A stretch of DNA of 64,000 nt from RFXV01 sp038150465. Lineage in GTDB: Bacteria > Bacteroidota > Bacteroidia > Flavobacteriales > Schleiferiaceae. The stretch spans positions 1-64,000 of the forward strand of contig JAYOTP010000003.1 of NCBI GenBank assembly GCA_038150465.1, in the 5' to 3' direction. The translations under genes and the position numbers were made by a program. Position 1 is the stretch's first letter, and the number at the start of each line of letters is the position of its first letter. The notes under the pieces were generated by a model. It was not told the DNA's origin. It saw only the letters and a program-made list of their open reading frames with translations, and did no database searches. Shown in pieces: positions 19,739-28,858 of the stretch.

Positions 19739-21298
19739 ATGAAAAAGCTGCTCTTGTATTTCCACACCTTGCGGCGTCTGCGCTGGATACAACTGGAATA
19801 CCAGTTGCGCTATAAATGGAATCTGCGCTTTCGCGGACAGCAGCGGCCCGCTCTCAATGAAAGTCCGCCGCCTTCCATTCGCCCAACCTTGGCCTACAAG
19901 CGGCATCGGCTCACTGGGGAGCAAGCCTTCACCTTCTTGTCCCTTACAAAGTCCATGGATCTGCAAACTGTGGATTGGAACTACTCCGGACATGGGAAGC
20001 TTTGGACCTACAACCTGAATTATTTTGATTTCATCCATATAATGCCTGTGGAAGAGGCACTGCAGTGGATGAAGATCTATGCGAAGAACACCGAGCTCAA
20101 GGATGGTTTAGAGCCTTATCCCACCTCTCTTCGAATCATGAACTGGATCCATTTCTGCCTCGAACACTCGATCCGCGAAGAGGATCTGGAACGCATGATC
20201 TACTCAGACGCCCTTTGGCTTCGATCTAACCTCGAGTACCACATCCTCGCCAATCATTTGCTGGAGAATCTATTGGCCTGTTGCCTTGCGGCCGTCTACT
20301 TTGACCGCGCCGATTGGCAAGAGGAGAGTTTTCCGATGATGCTGGACGAATGGAAAGAACAGTTCCAATCAGACGGAGCGCACTATGAACAGAGCCCGAT
20401 GTACCACATGATCCTGACGGATCGTATGTTGGATCTGTGTCTGCTGCTGAACGCGCAAGGCGAAATGGAACACCTGTCCAGCTGCCAAAAGGTTCTTCAG
20501 CCTGCTTTGAATTTCGCGGTCTTTATCCATCCCTATGGCCATTTGCCCTCTTTCAACGACTGCGCCCCAGAGGTGGCCAGTTCTCTGGAGGTCATTGAAG
20601 ACAAGGCCTCGCTGCTCGGTTTGTCTGCACTTCCACCCAAGCAGGCGGGTTCCAGTGGGTTCCGAAAATGGGTCTATCCGAACTGGACGGTTCTGATGGA
20701 CCTGGGGCCTGTTGGTCCGAGCTATCAATCGGGCCATGCGCATGCCGACACTTTTGGTTTTGAGTTGTTCGATAAGCAGCTGGGTCCATTGATCGTTCAT
20801 ACGGGAACGAGCACCTATCAACCCAATGAACGGCGACAGCACGAGCGCTCCACGGCAGCACACAATACGGTCAGTTACGCTGGTGCCGATTCATCTGAGG
20901 TCTGGGGCGGCTTTCGAACGGCCGATCGGGCAGAGGTCGAATGGATCACGGATGAAGAGGATCTGCTGGTGGCCCAGCATGACGGCTTCAAAAGGATTGG
21001 CGCAATACATCGTCGTACATTCCGCCGATTTGAACAAGGGCTTGAGATCAGAGACCAGATCCTGGGCGGCACAAAGCAGGCGCAGTCCTATTTGCATTTT
21101 CATCCAGATGTGGTGCTGGAGTCTGTAGACGATGGACTTATCCTGAACGAGCGTTTCGAAATTCAATTCGAGAACTTTGAAAGCTCTGCCCTCGAATCCT
21201 ACCTTCACGCCCAGAAATTCAACACATTGAAGCAGGCTCAAATGTGGAGCGGAATCTTTCGATCCCATGCGAGCATCATCATTAGGGAAAGGATATGA
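19739..21298 (+). CDS. Heparinase II/III-family protein
   Basis: 519 residues from ATG 19739. The N-terminal half is an alpha/alpha-toroid of the heparinase II/III-N type (LWTYNLNYFDFIH, LEPYPTSLRIMNWI, LEYHILANHLLENL). The C-terminal half has the beta-sheet domain signature SGHAHADTFGFELF (about 332-345) and STAAHNTVSY, typical of heparinase II/III. The family cleaves uronate-containing polysaccharides by beta-elimination, and such genes also occur inside exopolysaccharide biosynthesis loci. No signal peptide is seen, so if active it may work in the cytoplasm or be exported another way. It starts four bases after the previous stop and overlaps wecB by 4 bp. Confidence 0.85.
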   Translation: MKKLLLYFHTLRRLRWIQLEYQLRYKWNLRFRGQQRPALNESPPPSIRPTLAYKRHRLTGEQAFTFLSLTKSMDLQTVDWNYSGHGKLWTYNLNYFDFIHIMPVEEALQWMKIYAKNTELKDGLEPYPTSLRIMNWIHFCLEHSIREEDLERMIYSDALWLRSNLEYHILANHLLENLLACCLAAVYFDRADWQEESFPMMLDEWKEQFQSDGAHYEQSPMYHMILTDRMLDLCLLLNAQGEMEHLSSCQKVLQPALNFAVFIHPYGHLPSFNDCAPEVASSLEVIEDKASLLGLSALPPKQAGSSGFRKWVYPNWTVLMDLGPVGPSYQSGHAHADTFGFELFDKQLGPLIVHTGTSTYQPNERRQHERSTAAHNTVSYAGADSSEVWGGFRTADRAEVEWITDEEDLLVAQHDGFKRIGAIHRRTFRRFEQGLEIRDQILGGTKQAQSYLHFHPDVVLESVDDGLILNERFEIQFENFESSALESYLHAQKFNTLKQAQMWSGIFRSHASIIIRERI

Positions 21299-22371
21299 TC
21301 CAGAAAATAGACCTGATCGCTGGCGCCCGCCCGAATTTCATGAAGATCGCTCCGATCATCGATGCCCTGAAAGGAACTTCAATGGATTTCCGATTGGTAC
21401 ATACCGGGCAGCACTACGACAGGAACATGAGCGGTTCCTTTTTCGATCAGCTGGGGATACCTGAGCCCCATGTGAATCTTGGCGGAGGCGGCGGCACCCA
21501 GGCGGAGCAAACGGCCAGGATCATGGTGGGCTACGAGGCTTTGCTTTTGAAGGAGCGCACGGACCTCTGCCTTGTGGTCGGAGATGTCACCAGTACTTTG
21601 GCCTGTTCCATCGCGGCAAAAAAGCTGGACATTCCCGTTGCCCATGTAGAAGCAGGAATTCGTTCTGGCGATCGGAGCATGCCGGAAGAGATCAACCGAA
21701 TGGTGACCGACAGCATTTCGGACTACTTTTTCACGACCACGGAGTGGGCCGGGGATCAGCTTCGCAGAACAGGGGTGGAGGAAGAACAGATCTTCTTTGT
21801 CGGAAATACCATGATCGACACCTTGTTGAAACACCGTCCAAAATTCATTCAGCCAGCATGCTGGCAGGCCTGCGGATTAGCGCAAGGCAACTATATGGTC
21901 ATGACCTTGCACCGGCCGGCCAATGTGGATGGTGAAGCACAATTCAAGGCGCTCCTGGACAAGATCATCGAGGAAAGCGGCGATCTGAACATCATATTCC
22001 CCGTCCATCCAAGAACGCGAAAGACCCTTGAGCAATTGGGCGTCGCCAACGAACGTCTTCACCTACTGGATCCTTTGAGTTATTTGGAATTCAACTATTT
22101 AGTGGAGCGCGCACGGGTGGTGGTGACCGATTCGGGAGGCATCACCGAGGAGACCACGGTCATGGGCGTTCCCTGCATCACTTTGAGGGACAATACCGAA
22201 AGACCGGAGACCGTCGAACTGGGCACCAATGAGCTGATCGGAACCGATCCCGAAGCGATCGGCCCGGCCATGCACCGACTCTTCTCAGGCGCATGGAAGA
22301 AGGGGGCGATTCCACCACTGTGGGATGGGAAAACAGCTCACCGGATCGTGGAGCATATCAGCCAATTGTGA
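21295..22371 (+). CDS. wecB: UDP-N-acetylglucosamine 2-epimerase (non-hydrolysing)
   Basis: 358 residues, ATGA overlap with the preceding gene. The start LIAGARPNFMKIAP, the middle HVEAGIRSGDRSMPEEINR and the C-terminal TDSGGITEETTVMGVPCITLRDNTERPET are hallmark segments of the WecB/MnaA family. It interconverts UDP-GlcNAc and UDP-ManNAc. It implies that the cluster's polysaccharide contains ManNAc or a derivative (ManNAcA would need a WecC-type dehydrogenase, not seen here). The stop overlaps the next start (GTGA). Confidence 0.93.
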   Translation: MIQKIDLIAGARPNFMKIAPIIDALKGTSMDFRLVHTGQHYDRNMSGSFFDQLGIPEPHVNLGGGGGTQAEQTARIMVGYEALLLKERTDLCLVVGDVTSTLACSIAAKKLDIPVAHVEAGIRSGDRSMPEEINRMVTDSISDYFFTTTEWAGDQLRRTGVEEEQIFFVGNTMIDTLLKHRPKFIQPACWQACGLAQGNYMVMTLHRPANVDGEAQFKALLDKIIEESGDLNIIFPVHPRTRKTLEQLGVANERLHLLDPLSYLEFNYLVERARVVVTDSGGITEETTVMGVPCITLRDNTERPETVELGTNELIGTDPEAIGPAMHRLFSGAWKKGAIPPLWDGKTAHRIVEHISQL

Positions 22372-23585
22372 GTTCAGGACGCATCCTTTTCCTCGTTTCC
22401 AATTTTTATCCGGATATGGGTGCGGGCTCTTTTCGGAACACGCCCTTGGCGCGTGAACTGGCTGCGCGCTATTCAGGCAGGGTCGATGTGGTGACCACGC
22501 TCCCGAGCCGCTACAAGAGCTACAGTCAGGAGGCCAAGGAGCAAGAGATCATGGACGGCCTGCATATTCACAGATGCAAGGTGCCAGCGCATTCGGGGGG
22601 AATGCTGGACACTCTTCGGACCTACTGGACCTATTTCAAAACAGCGCGTTCCCTCAGCAAAGGCCATTCCTATGACCTGGTGTACGCCTCTTCGTCCAAA
22701 CTCCTCACAGCTTTTCTCGGTGCCACCATTGCACGAAGAGCCAAGGCGCCCTTATACATCGATATCCGCGACATCTTCGTGGAGTCGATAGGCGATGTCA
22801 TGGAAGGAAATAAGGTGAAAGCTGTGGTCTTCCGCTGGCTTGTTCTGCCTTTCATCCGCCAGATGGAGCGTTACACTTTCCGAACGGCTGTCCATGTGAA
22901 CCTGGTCTCGGGTGGATTCCGATCCTACTTTGAGCCCAAATACGGGAAGAAATTCTCCTATTTCACCAATGGGGTGGACGAGGTTTTCATTGAAGCAGGC
23001 AAGGAAAGTGAGCCAACGAAGAACGATCCACCCGTACTTCTCTATGCGGGCAACTTTGGCGGTGGACAGGGACTGGATGCCGTCATCCCGGAATTTGCCG
23101 AGCAGGCCGGAGACCGGGTGAAGATCCGCTTGATCGGCGATGGCAGCACCAAGCAGGCTTTGCTCGAGGAGATCCAAAAGAGGTCATTGCGTAATGTGGA
23201 GGTTCTTCCTCCCGTGGGGCGCGATGATCTGATAAGGGCCTACAAGGAGGCAGATATCCTCTTTGTCCATCTGAACGATCTGGATGCCTTCAAAAGGGTG
23301 CTTCCTTCCAAGATCTTCGAATACGGTGCACTGAACAAACGCGTACTGGCTGGAGTGGGCGGATACTGTGCGGAGTTGCTGAAAGCAGATATGGACCATA
23401 TGCAGCTTTTCCCGCCTTGCGATGCAAAAGCCATGTTCGAAGCCTTTGAAAGATTGGTGGCGGATACCGACCGGATCGATCGCAAGGAATTCATCCGCAA
23501 ATACAGACGAAAGACGATCACTGAGCAGCTGGCTGCTGAGGTGCTGAGCCATGCGCGAACCGAAGGAAAAAAACACGCTCAATAG
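22368..23585 (+). CDS. Glycosyltransferase, GT4-type, WbuB-like (C)
   Basis: 405 residues. The GTG at 22368 is preferred over longer frames because it puts SSGRILFLVSNFYPDMGAGSF at the N-terminus, as in WbuB-type enzymes, and overlaps wecB by 4 bp. YIDIRDIFVESIGD in the middle and FVHLNDLDAFKRVLPSKIFEYGA in the second half match the WbuB/CapJ-like group, which often transfers N-acetylated aminosugars such as FucNAc or QuiNAc. Pairing with wecB is common in O-antigen and capsule loci. Confidence 0.83.
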   Translation: MSSGRILFLVSNFYPDMGAGSFRNTPLARELAARYSGRVDVVTTLPSRYKSYSQEAKEQEIMDGLHIHRCKVPAHSGGMLDTLRTYWTYFKTARSLSKGHSYDLVYASSSKLLTAFLGATIARRAKAPLYIDIRDIFVESIGDVMEGNKVKAVVFRWLVLPFIRQMERYTFRTAVHVNLVSGGFRSYFEPKYGKKFSYFTNGVDEVFIEAGKESEPTKNDPPVLLYAGNFGGGQGLDAVIPEFAEQAGDRVKIRLIGDGSTKQALLEEIQKRSLRNVEVLPPVGRDDLIRAYKEADILFVHLNDLDAFKRVLPSKIFEYGALNKRVLAGVGGYCAELLKADMDHMQLFPPCDAKAMFEAFERLVADTDRIDRKEFIRKYRRKTITEQLAAEVLSHARTEGKKHAQ

Positions 23586-23623
23586 CCTGGATCTCTCTTA
23601 ATTTAGACTGTTCTATCCTTCAA

Positions 23624-24247
23624 ATGAGTGCGCAATATTTACTCGGTTCGGGCGATCTGGCCCGGGAGATCATCGCTGGATTCTTTCCGGCTGGCACGCT
23701 CAATGGAGTGTTCGACGATCAGGCCGTGGAGGGAATAGCTGAATACGACCTGCCTTATTTGGGCCCGGTGGATGCAGCAACAGAAAGAGAAGGTGCATTC
23801 TGCCTGGCGGTTGGGTCTCCACAGACCCGAAGGAAATTCCACGATCAATTGAGCGCGAATGCAGGCGCCTTATGGCCAGTAATGCTCCATTCAACAGCGG
23901 TGCTCTATGAGCCTGCGTCCATTGCCATGGAGCCTGGCTGCCTGGTCTCAGCGGCTTGTGTCCTGACGCGAAACATCCACCTGGAGAAAGGGGTGTTCAT
24001 CAACCTGAATGTGACCATCGGACACGATGTGCGGATCGGTGCATTCTCGTCACTTATGCCCAGTGTGAACATTTCGGGCAGGGTGCAGATCGGAAGAGAG
24101 GTGTACATCGGTTCCGGAGCCACGCTGTTGCAGGGCATCCGAGTTGGCGATGGAGCGATCATTGGCGCCGGTGCGGTGGTGACAAAAGATGTGGATGCTG
24201 GAGCGTGTGTTGTGGGTGTTCCTGCGCGTCCTTTGCGCAGAAGTTAG
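23624..24247 (+). CDS. NeuD/PglD-type sugar O- or N-acyltransferase
   Basis: 207 residues. The N-terminal Rossmann-like part QYLLGSGDLAREI and the LbH coil (LEKGVFINLNVTIGHDV, GREVYIGSGATLLQG) ending VVGVPARPL define the NeuD/PglD family. These enzymes acetylate UDP-amino sugars or sialic-acid-type sugars. This is the last gene of the plus-strand cluster, 38 bp after the glycosyltransferase. Its stop lies four bases from the stop of the convergent T9SS protein, with no space for a separate terminator. Confidence 0.85.
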   Translation: MSAQYLLGSGDLAREIIAGFFPAGTLNGVFDDQAVEGIAEYDLPYLGPVDAATEREGAFCLAVGSPQTRRKFHDQLSANAGALWPVMLHSTAVLYEPASIAMEPGCLVSAACVLTRNIHLEKGVFINLNVTIGHDVRIGAFSSLMPSVNISGRVQIGREVYIGSGATLLQGIRVGDGAIIGAGAVVTKDVDAGACVVGVPARPLRRS

Positions 24248-24251
24248 GGTC

Positions 24252-26468
24252 TTAGTTGCGCTGGACGCGGAAGATCCGATCCTGAGCCCCCTCAGCGCTT
24301 ACTTTCAGTAAATAGAGTCCATGACCCAGGCGGGAAGTCGGAATGGAAACCTCTGAGCTGCCCGTGTGCAGGGTCAATTCGCCCTGTTCCAGACCTTGTC
24401 CCGTAGCAGAGATCCACTCGTATCTGATCGTATTGTCCATTCCCTGAGCATCGATCCATTGCAGGGTCAGTTCGTCTGCGTCACCTACGGGATTGGGGTA
24501 GATCCGGAAAGCATCATGCGTGGCGTGCTCTTCTGTTCCGATGGCGCTGCCCAGTTCAAAAACCCCGCTGAGGGCAAAGAAATAGTGACCTACGGATTCG
24601 ATCATCAGGCGGGCATGCGGACTTTGAAAACCAGGCGGGACATACCAGGTGAATTGGCCGTCGTTGTCGATATTCAATGCCAGGGTGTGATTGAAGGTGT
24701 AGCCGCTGTCCAGACTGAGGCGAATATTCACCTTTTGGCAATCGATGAGGCTGTCCGAGGTTTCCCCCACCTGCCAGGTGATCATCTTATATTCCCGAGC
24801 CTGTAGTCGCTGTCCAGCTTGGGGATTGGTGACCGCAAAGGGCAGGCTGCTCCCGAGTACCGACAGATTCAACTGTTCAAAGCTCACTCCGCCGTTGGGC
24901 ATGTGGTTGTCCCTGAGTGTCAGTCTGAAACGCACACTTCGGCTGTAATCCGGTAAGGATTCACCCAGGCGGCTCTTTCCCTGGACAAGATCCTTGAAAT
25001 TGGGGATGAAGCGCGTACCATTCACAGTGGGATTCTGGCTTCGAATGATGGGGGCAGTTCCACTTGGCGAGCTCGGGTGTCCTGCTGGCCCCAAATTGTA
25101 CTGTTCCCAACAATAGGTCAAAGAAGGTCCATCTGGGTCTGTCGCTGTTAGCGGGTATAATCTGATCGGAGTTGCTGGCGGCAGGTAGACATCGTGATCG
25201 GGTGTGATGGAAACAGGATCCTGATTGTAGCTGATCGCCCCGTCGACTCCGCAGCCGGCTCCGGGTCCGTTGAGCAGGAAATGATGGATCTCGGTCAGGT
25301 TGTGAATGTGGAAATAGGCATCGCCGATGTCCTGAATATTTGGACTGCAATAGCCCGCGGAAGACATCAGACTGCTCCCACTGCCGGGTTCAAAAGCAGA
25401 TGATCCAACGCGTCCGCATTGGGCGTTGGTGGTGTGATTACACCCCAACATATGACCCAGCAGATGGCCCAGGTGGATCAGGTCGGAAGGATGCCCTAGT
25501 TTTTGTTCAATGCCCATGCTCGCCTGACTCTTTTTTAGATCACAGGCTACGGCAGCAGCAAAATGAGAATTCAGGTTCGAGAAGCAAACACTGAGGTCGT
25601 AAGGAATGGCTGAAATATTCTGGAAATGAATCAGGTTTTCCTGAGCGAGTTGAGTTGCGGTGGCCGTAGATGCGTTGGAATACGGATCGTTTGCAGGGTT
25701 CTTGAAAAAGAAGGGGAGGCAATTGTCCGCGATCAAAAAGCGCACATTGGCATCGCGTTCGTAAATGCTGTTCACCCGATGGATCTGGGTGACCAATGCG
25801 CTGAGTATGTGTGCATCGGAGAACTGATGCAGGGCAGCAAATTCCGCTGTTGTGGTGGGAAGCAGATCCAGAGATTTCAGATAGCCCAGTCCCAAACCAC
25901 GGCTGATCTGGGTCTTGCCCGCGCCAAGAGGTCCGGTGGAAGAGGGAAAGGTCACGGCGTTGGTCAGTTCACAGGAGCGTTGGTCCGTCAGCGCAGAGCT
26001 TCGATGGTAGGAGACATAGAGGTTCCTCTGGGTGACCGTGGCGGGATCCAGGTATGTTTCTCCCTCAGGACCGATGATCAGTCCATGCAGGCCATAAGGG
26101 CCGATGTCCAGCTTCAGTCTCAATGAAAGGTCGTTGGGGCAATAGCCCGAAAAAGTGCGAATGAATGGGAATGAGGAATGAAGGCCCGGGGAAAGGATCG
26201 GGTCCAGCCAGATGAGGAAATTCAGTGAGCTGCCATCCGGCATGGGAAAGCTGAATGGACTCAAAGAATCCATGTCGGCAGTGAGATGCTGACGCTCCAG
26301 CGTATCGATCTGCACGCTAAGCGAACGAAAATCACTGAGCTGCAATTCTGAGGGCTGTGTCCAGCTGGCAATGGGGCTGATGTCCTGCCAAGCGATCTGC
26401 GCCTGCAGTGCACTCACGGAGCACAGTGAGAGGCTGAGAAGGAGAATCGCTATCTGTTGTTTGATCAT
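24252..26468 (-). CDS. T9SS-secreted reprolysin-like protein lacking the catalytic Glu (predicted pseudoprotease)
   Basis: 738 residues from ATG 26468 (GTG 26474 is an in-frame alternative). Signal peptide MIKQQIAILLLSLSLCSVSA. Residues about 190-400 follow the T9SS-associated reprolysin layout: GIEQKLGHPSDLIHLGHLLGHML, then a Met-turn-like SSLMSSAGYCSP. The zinc motif should read HExxHxxGxxH, but here it is HLLGHMLGCNH (335-345): all three His and the Gly are present, while Glu is Leu336. The middle ATDPDGPSLTYCWEQYN and the late IYPNPVGDADELTLQW ... GLYLLKV (T9SS type A domain) are typical of the family. It may bind zinc but should not hydrolyse peptides by the standard mechanism. Confidence 0.88.
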   Translation of the reverse strand: MIKQQIAILLLSLSLCSVSALQAQIAWQDISPIASWTQPSELQLSDFRSLSVQIDTLERQHLTADMDSLSPFSFPMPDGSSLNFLIWLDPILSPGLHSSFPFIRTFSGYCPNDLSLRLKLDIGPYGLHGLIIGPEGETYLDPATVTQRNLYVSYHRSSALTDQRSCELTNAVTFPSSTGPLGAGKTQISRGLGLGYLKSLDLLPTTTAEFAALHQFSDAHILSALVTQIHRVNSIYERDANVRFLIADNCLPFFFKNPANDPYSNASTATATQLAQENLIHFQNISAIPYDLSVCFSNLNSHFAAAVACDLKKSQASMGIEQKLGHPSDLIHLGHLLGHMLGCNHTTNAQCGRVGSSAFEPGSGSSLMSSAGYCSPNIQDIGDAYFHIHNLTEIHHFLLNGPGAGCGVDGAISYNQDPVSITPDHDVYLPPATPIRLYPLTATDPDGPSLTYCWEQYNLGPAGHPSSPSGTAPIIRSQNPTVNGTRFIPNFKDLVQGKSRLGESLPDYSRSVRFRLTLRDNHMPNGGVSFEQLNLSVLGSSLPFAVTNPQAGQRLQAREYKMITWQVGETSDSLIDCQKVNIRLSLDSGYTFNHTLALNIDNDGQFTWYVPPGFQSPHARLMIESVGHYFFALSGVFELGSAIGTEEHATHDAFRIYPNPVGDADELTLQWIDAQGMDNTIRYEWISATGQGLEQGELTLHTGSSEVSIPTSRLGHGLYLLKVSAEGAQDRIFRVQRN

Positions 26469-26579
26469 TGCCACTACAATTTCTCAATATAGGCAGAATA
26501 TCCGCTGCTTCAGCAGCTGGACTTATGCACAGGAATACAGACAAGGTTTTCCTCGTCCCTTTTTCCTTTTTTTGTTCCA

Positions 26580-28091
26580 ATGAAGATCACAAAGATTTTA
26601 GTGGCCAATCGCGGTGAGATCGCCTGGCGGGTCATGCGAACAGCGAAAGAAATGGGCATCGCCACTGTGGCTGTATACTCGGATGCGGATGTTGGGGCGC
26701 CTTTTGTTCGGTATGCTGACCAGGCCGTTCGACTCGGTCCGGCTGCTGCATCCGAATCCTATCTTTTGATGGAAAAGGTGATCGAGGCCGCGCTCAGAAC
26801 AAAGGCCCAGGCCATCCATCCAGGCTATGGCTTTCTTTCCGAAAACGCAGAATTTTCTGAAATGGTGGAGCAGGCAGGACTGATCTTCATCGGACCCCGT
26901 GCTGAGGCCATTCGCACCATGGGCGACAAGTTATCGGCAAAAGAGGCCGTCGCCGGATTCGGTGTGCCTTTGGTGCCTGGATCCAAAGGTGCGATCGAGG
27001 GCATTGAAGAGGCACGAGAGGTCCTTAAGTCCACTGGTTTCCCCGTCCTGATCAAGGCATCTGCCGGGGGAGGGGGAAAGGGAATGCGCATCGTAGAGCG
27101 CGAAGAAGATTTTGAAGAGCAGATGGAACTGGCGGTCAACGAAGCCACTTCCGCCTTTGGCAACGGGAGTGTCTTCATCGAAAAATACGTGGCCTCTCCC
27201 AGGCACATCGAGTTTCAGATCCTGGCCGATGAGCACGGAAACATCGTTCACCTTTTCGACCGGGAATGTTCGGTGCAAAGGCGGCATCAGAAGGTGGTGG
27301 AAGAGGCGCCTTCCTGCGTTTTGGATGATGCCTTACGTTCCGCCATGGGCGAGGCAGCCGTGAATGTGGCCAAGGCGTGCAATTACCGTGGAGCGGGTAC
27401 GGTCGAATTCATTTTGGACGAACAGCACAACTTCTATTTTCTGGAGATGAACACGCGTCTGCAGGTCGAACATCCGGTGACTGAGCTTATAACCGGTGTG
27501 GATCTGGTGCGCGAAATGATCTGCATTGCCGAAGGCCAACCCCTTTCCTTCACTCAGGAAGAACTGCACATCAGGGGCCACGCCATCGAGTTGCGCGTCT
27601 ATGCAGAGGATCCGGCGAACAACTTCCTTCCAGATATTGGAAAGCTTCACGTTTATGAGCGTCCAGACGGCCCGGGAGTGCGGGTCGACGATGGCTTTGA
27701 ACAGGGAATGGAGGTTCCGATCTATTACGATCCGATGATCTCCAAGTTGTGTACGCACGCAGCAGACCGGGAGGCGGCCATGGACCGGATGATCCGGGCC
27801 ATAGATGAGTATCTCATCGTGGGCGTTCAGACCACTTTGGGCTTTGGACGCTTTGTCATGCAGCACGAGGCGTTCAGGACCGGTGACTTTGACACCCACT
27901 TCGTTCCAAAATATTTCACCCCGGATCGACTCGAAAGAGAATTGGATGAAGATCAGCAGCGTGCGGGTGCTGCAATAGCTGCGCTTGTCCAGCAAGGCGG
28001 AAAGGGAACCGCAGTTCCTTCGGGCGAAAGCACTGTATCCGGATCAAAGTCCCCGTCCACATGGCGCATTCGCCGCGGAGCAACTTCCTGA
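26580..28091 (+). CDS. accC: Biotin carboxylase subunit of acetyl-/acyl-CoA carboxylase
   Basis: 503 residues. ILVANRGEIAWRVMR at the N-terminus, the glycine-rich ATP-grasp loop KASAGGGGKGMR (about 159-170), HLFDRECSVQRRHQK and EMNTRLQVEHPVTE (about 289-302) define the family. The enzyme carboxylates biotin on its carrier protein with ATP and bicarbonate. It is slightly longer than the classical 450-residue AccC, with an extra tail after FDTHFVPKYF. No biotin carrier (accB) or carboxyltransferase gene is adjacent, so those lie elsewhere. Its 3' end overlaps the next gene by 31 bp. It could also serve another acyl-CoA carboxylase. Confidence 0.9.
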   Translation: MKITKILVANRGEIAWRVMRTAKEMGIATVAVYSDADVGAPFVRYADQAVRLGPAAASESYLLMEKVIEAALRTKAQAIHPGYGFLSENAEFSEMVEQAGLIFIGPRAEAIRTMGDKLSAKEAVAGFGVPLVPGSKGAIEGIEEAREVLKSTGFPVLIKASAGGGGKGMRIVEREEDFEEQMELAVNEATSAFGNGSVFIEKYVASPRHIEFQILADEHGNIVHLFDRECSVQRRHQKVVEEAPSCVLDDALRSAMGEAAVNVAKACNYRGAGTVEFILDEQHNFYFLEMNTRLQVEHPVTELITGVDLVREMICIAEGQPLSFTQEELHIRGHAIELRVYAEDPANNFLPDIGKLHVYERPDGPGVRVDDGFEQGMEVPIYYDPMISKLCTHAADREAAMDRMIRAIDEYLIVGVQTTLGFGRFVMQHEAFRTGDFDTHFVPKYFTPDRLERELDEDQQRAGAAIAALVQQGGKGTAVPSGESTVSGSKSPSTWRIRRGATS

Positions 28092-28837
28092 AGTTCGCCG
28101 GGCTTCTGTTCGGCTTGATGCCTTTATGGGCAGAAGCGGCAGCGACCAATGAAGGCATCATTAGAACGTTGGAATCGATATCAGCCGTCCGTAACGCATC
28201 GGTCCATCCTTTGGACAGTCCGGAGATCAAGAGTCCTGCAGACTCCATCATCGATCATGTGCTGCGCAACCGGGGCGGAGCCATTACAGATGCGATCATC
28301 GTGGATGGGGACACCATCCCCATGATGATCCTAGATGAGGTCCTGTTCGTTCCTCGACCCACTTTTGGAAGTACGGAAGCCCGGCGCCGCTATTACATAC
28401 TGAAGAGGAAAGTTCTTCGGGTATATCCATGGGCCGTTCTGGCAGCCACCAATCTCGATACGCTGAATGCACGTTTGGAGCGGATTCCCAAAAAGAGGAA
28501 GCGCAAGCGCTACATCAAGGAGTTTCAGAACTATCTCGAGGAGGAATTTGAGCCGGACCTGAGAAAACTCACCCGAAGTGAGGGACAGATCCTCTGTAAA
28601 CTCATTTATCGGGAAACGGGCGTCACCGCCTACCAGCTGGTCAAGGACTACCGAAGCAACTGGAAGGCCTTCTGGTACAATGTGACGGCCTCCCTATACG
28701 ACATCAGCCTGAAAAAGGCCTACGATCCTCAGCAGAATGAGGAGGATGAACTGATCGAAAACATACTTCTTCGCGCCTTCCAGCAGGGATTATTGGAGGA
28801 ACGCGACCGATCGATGCAGGCAGGGCCGAACAAGTGA
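28061..28837 (+). CDS. DUF4294-family protein, probably exported
   Basis: 258 residues. An N-terminal signal peptide (FLKFAGLLFGLMPLWAEAAA) supports the ATG at 28061 despite the 31-bp overlap with accC. The core DTIPMMILDEVLFVPRP, ARRRYYILKRKVLRVYPWA, RYIKEFQNYLEEEFEPDLRK and LIYRETG is the pattern of DUF4294 proteins of Bacteroidota, whose function is not known to me. It is basic in the middle (RIPKKRKRKR) and ends in an acidic helix. It converges on the BtuF-like gene. Confidence 0.75.
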   Translation: MAHSPRSNFLKFAGLLFGLMPLWAEAAATNEGIIRTLESISAVRNASVHPLDSPEIKSPADSIIDHVLRNRGGAITDAIIVDGDTIPMMILDEVLFVPRPTFGSTEARRRYYILKRKVLRVYPWAVLAATNLDTLNARLERIPKKRKRKRYIKEFQNYLEEEFEPDLRKLTRSEGQILCKLIYRETGVTAYQLVKDYRSNWKAFWYNVTASLYDISLKKAYDPQQNEEDELIENILLRAFQQGLLEERDRSMQAGPNK

Positions 28838-28858
28838 TCGAACCCGCCCAATGGCGCT

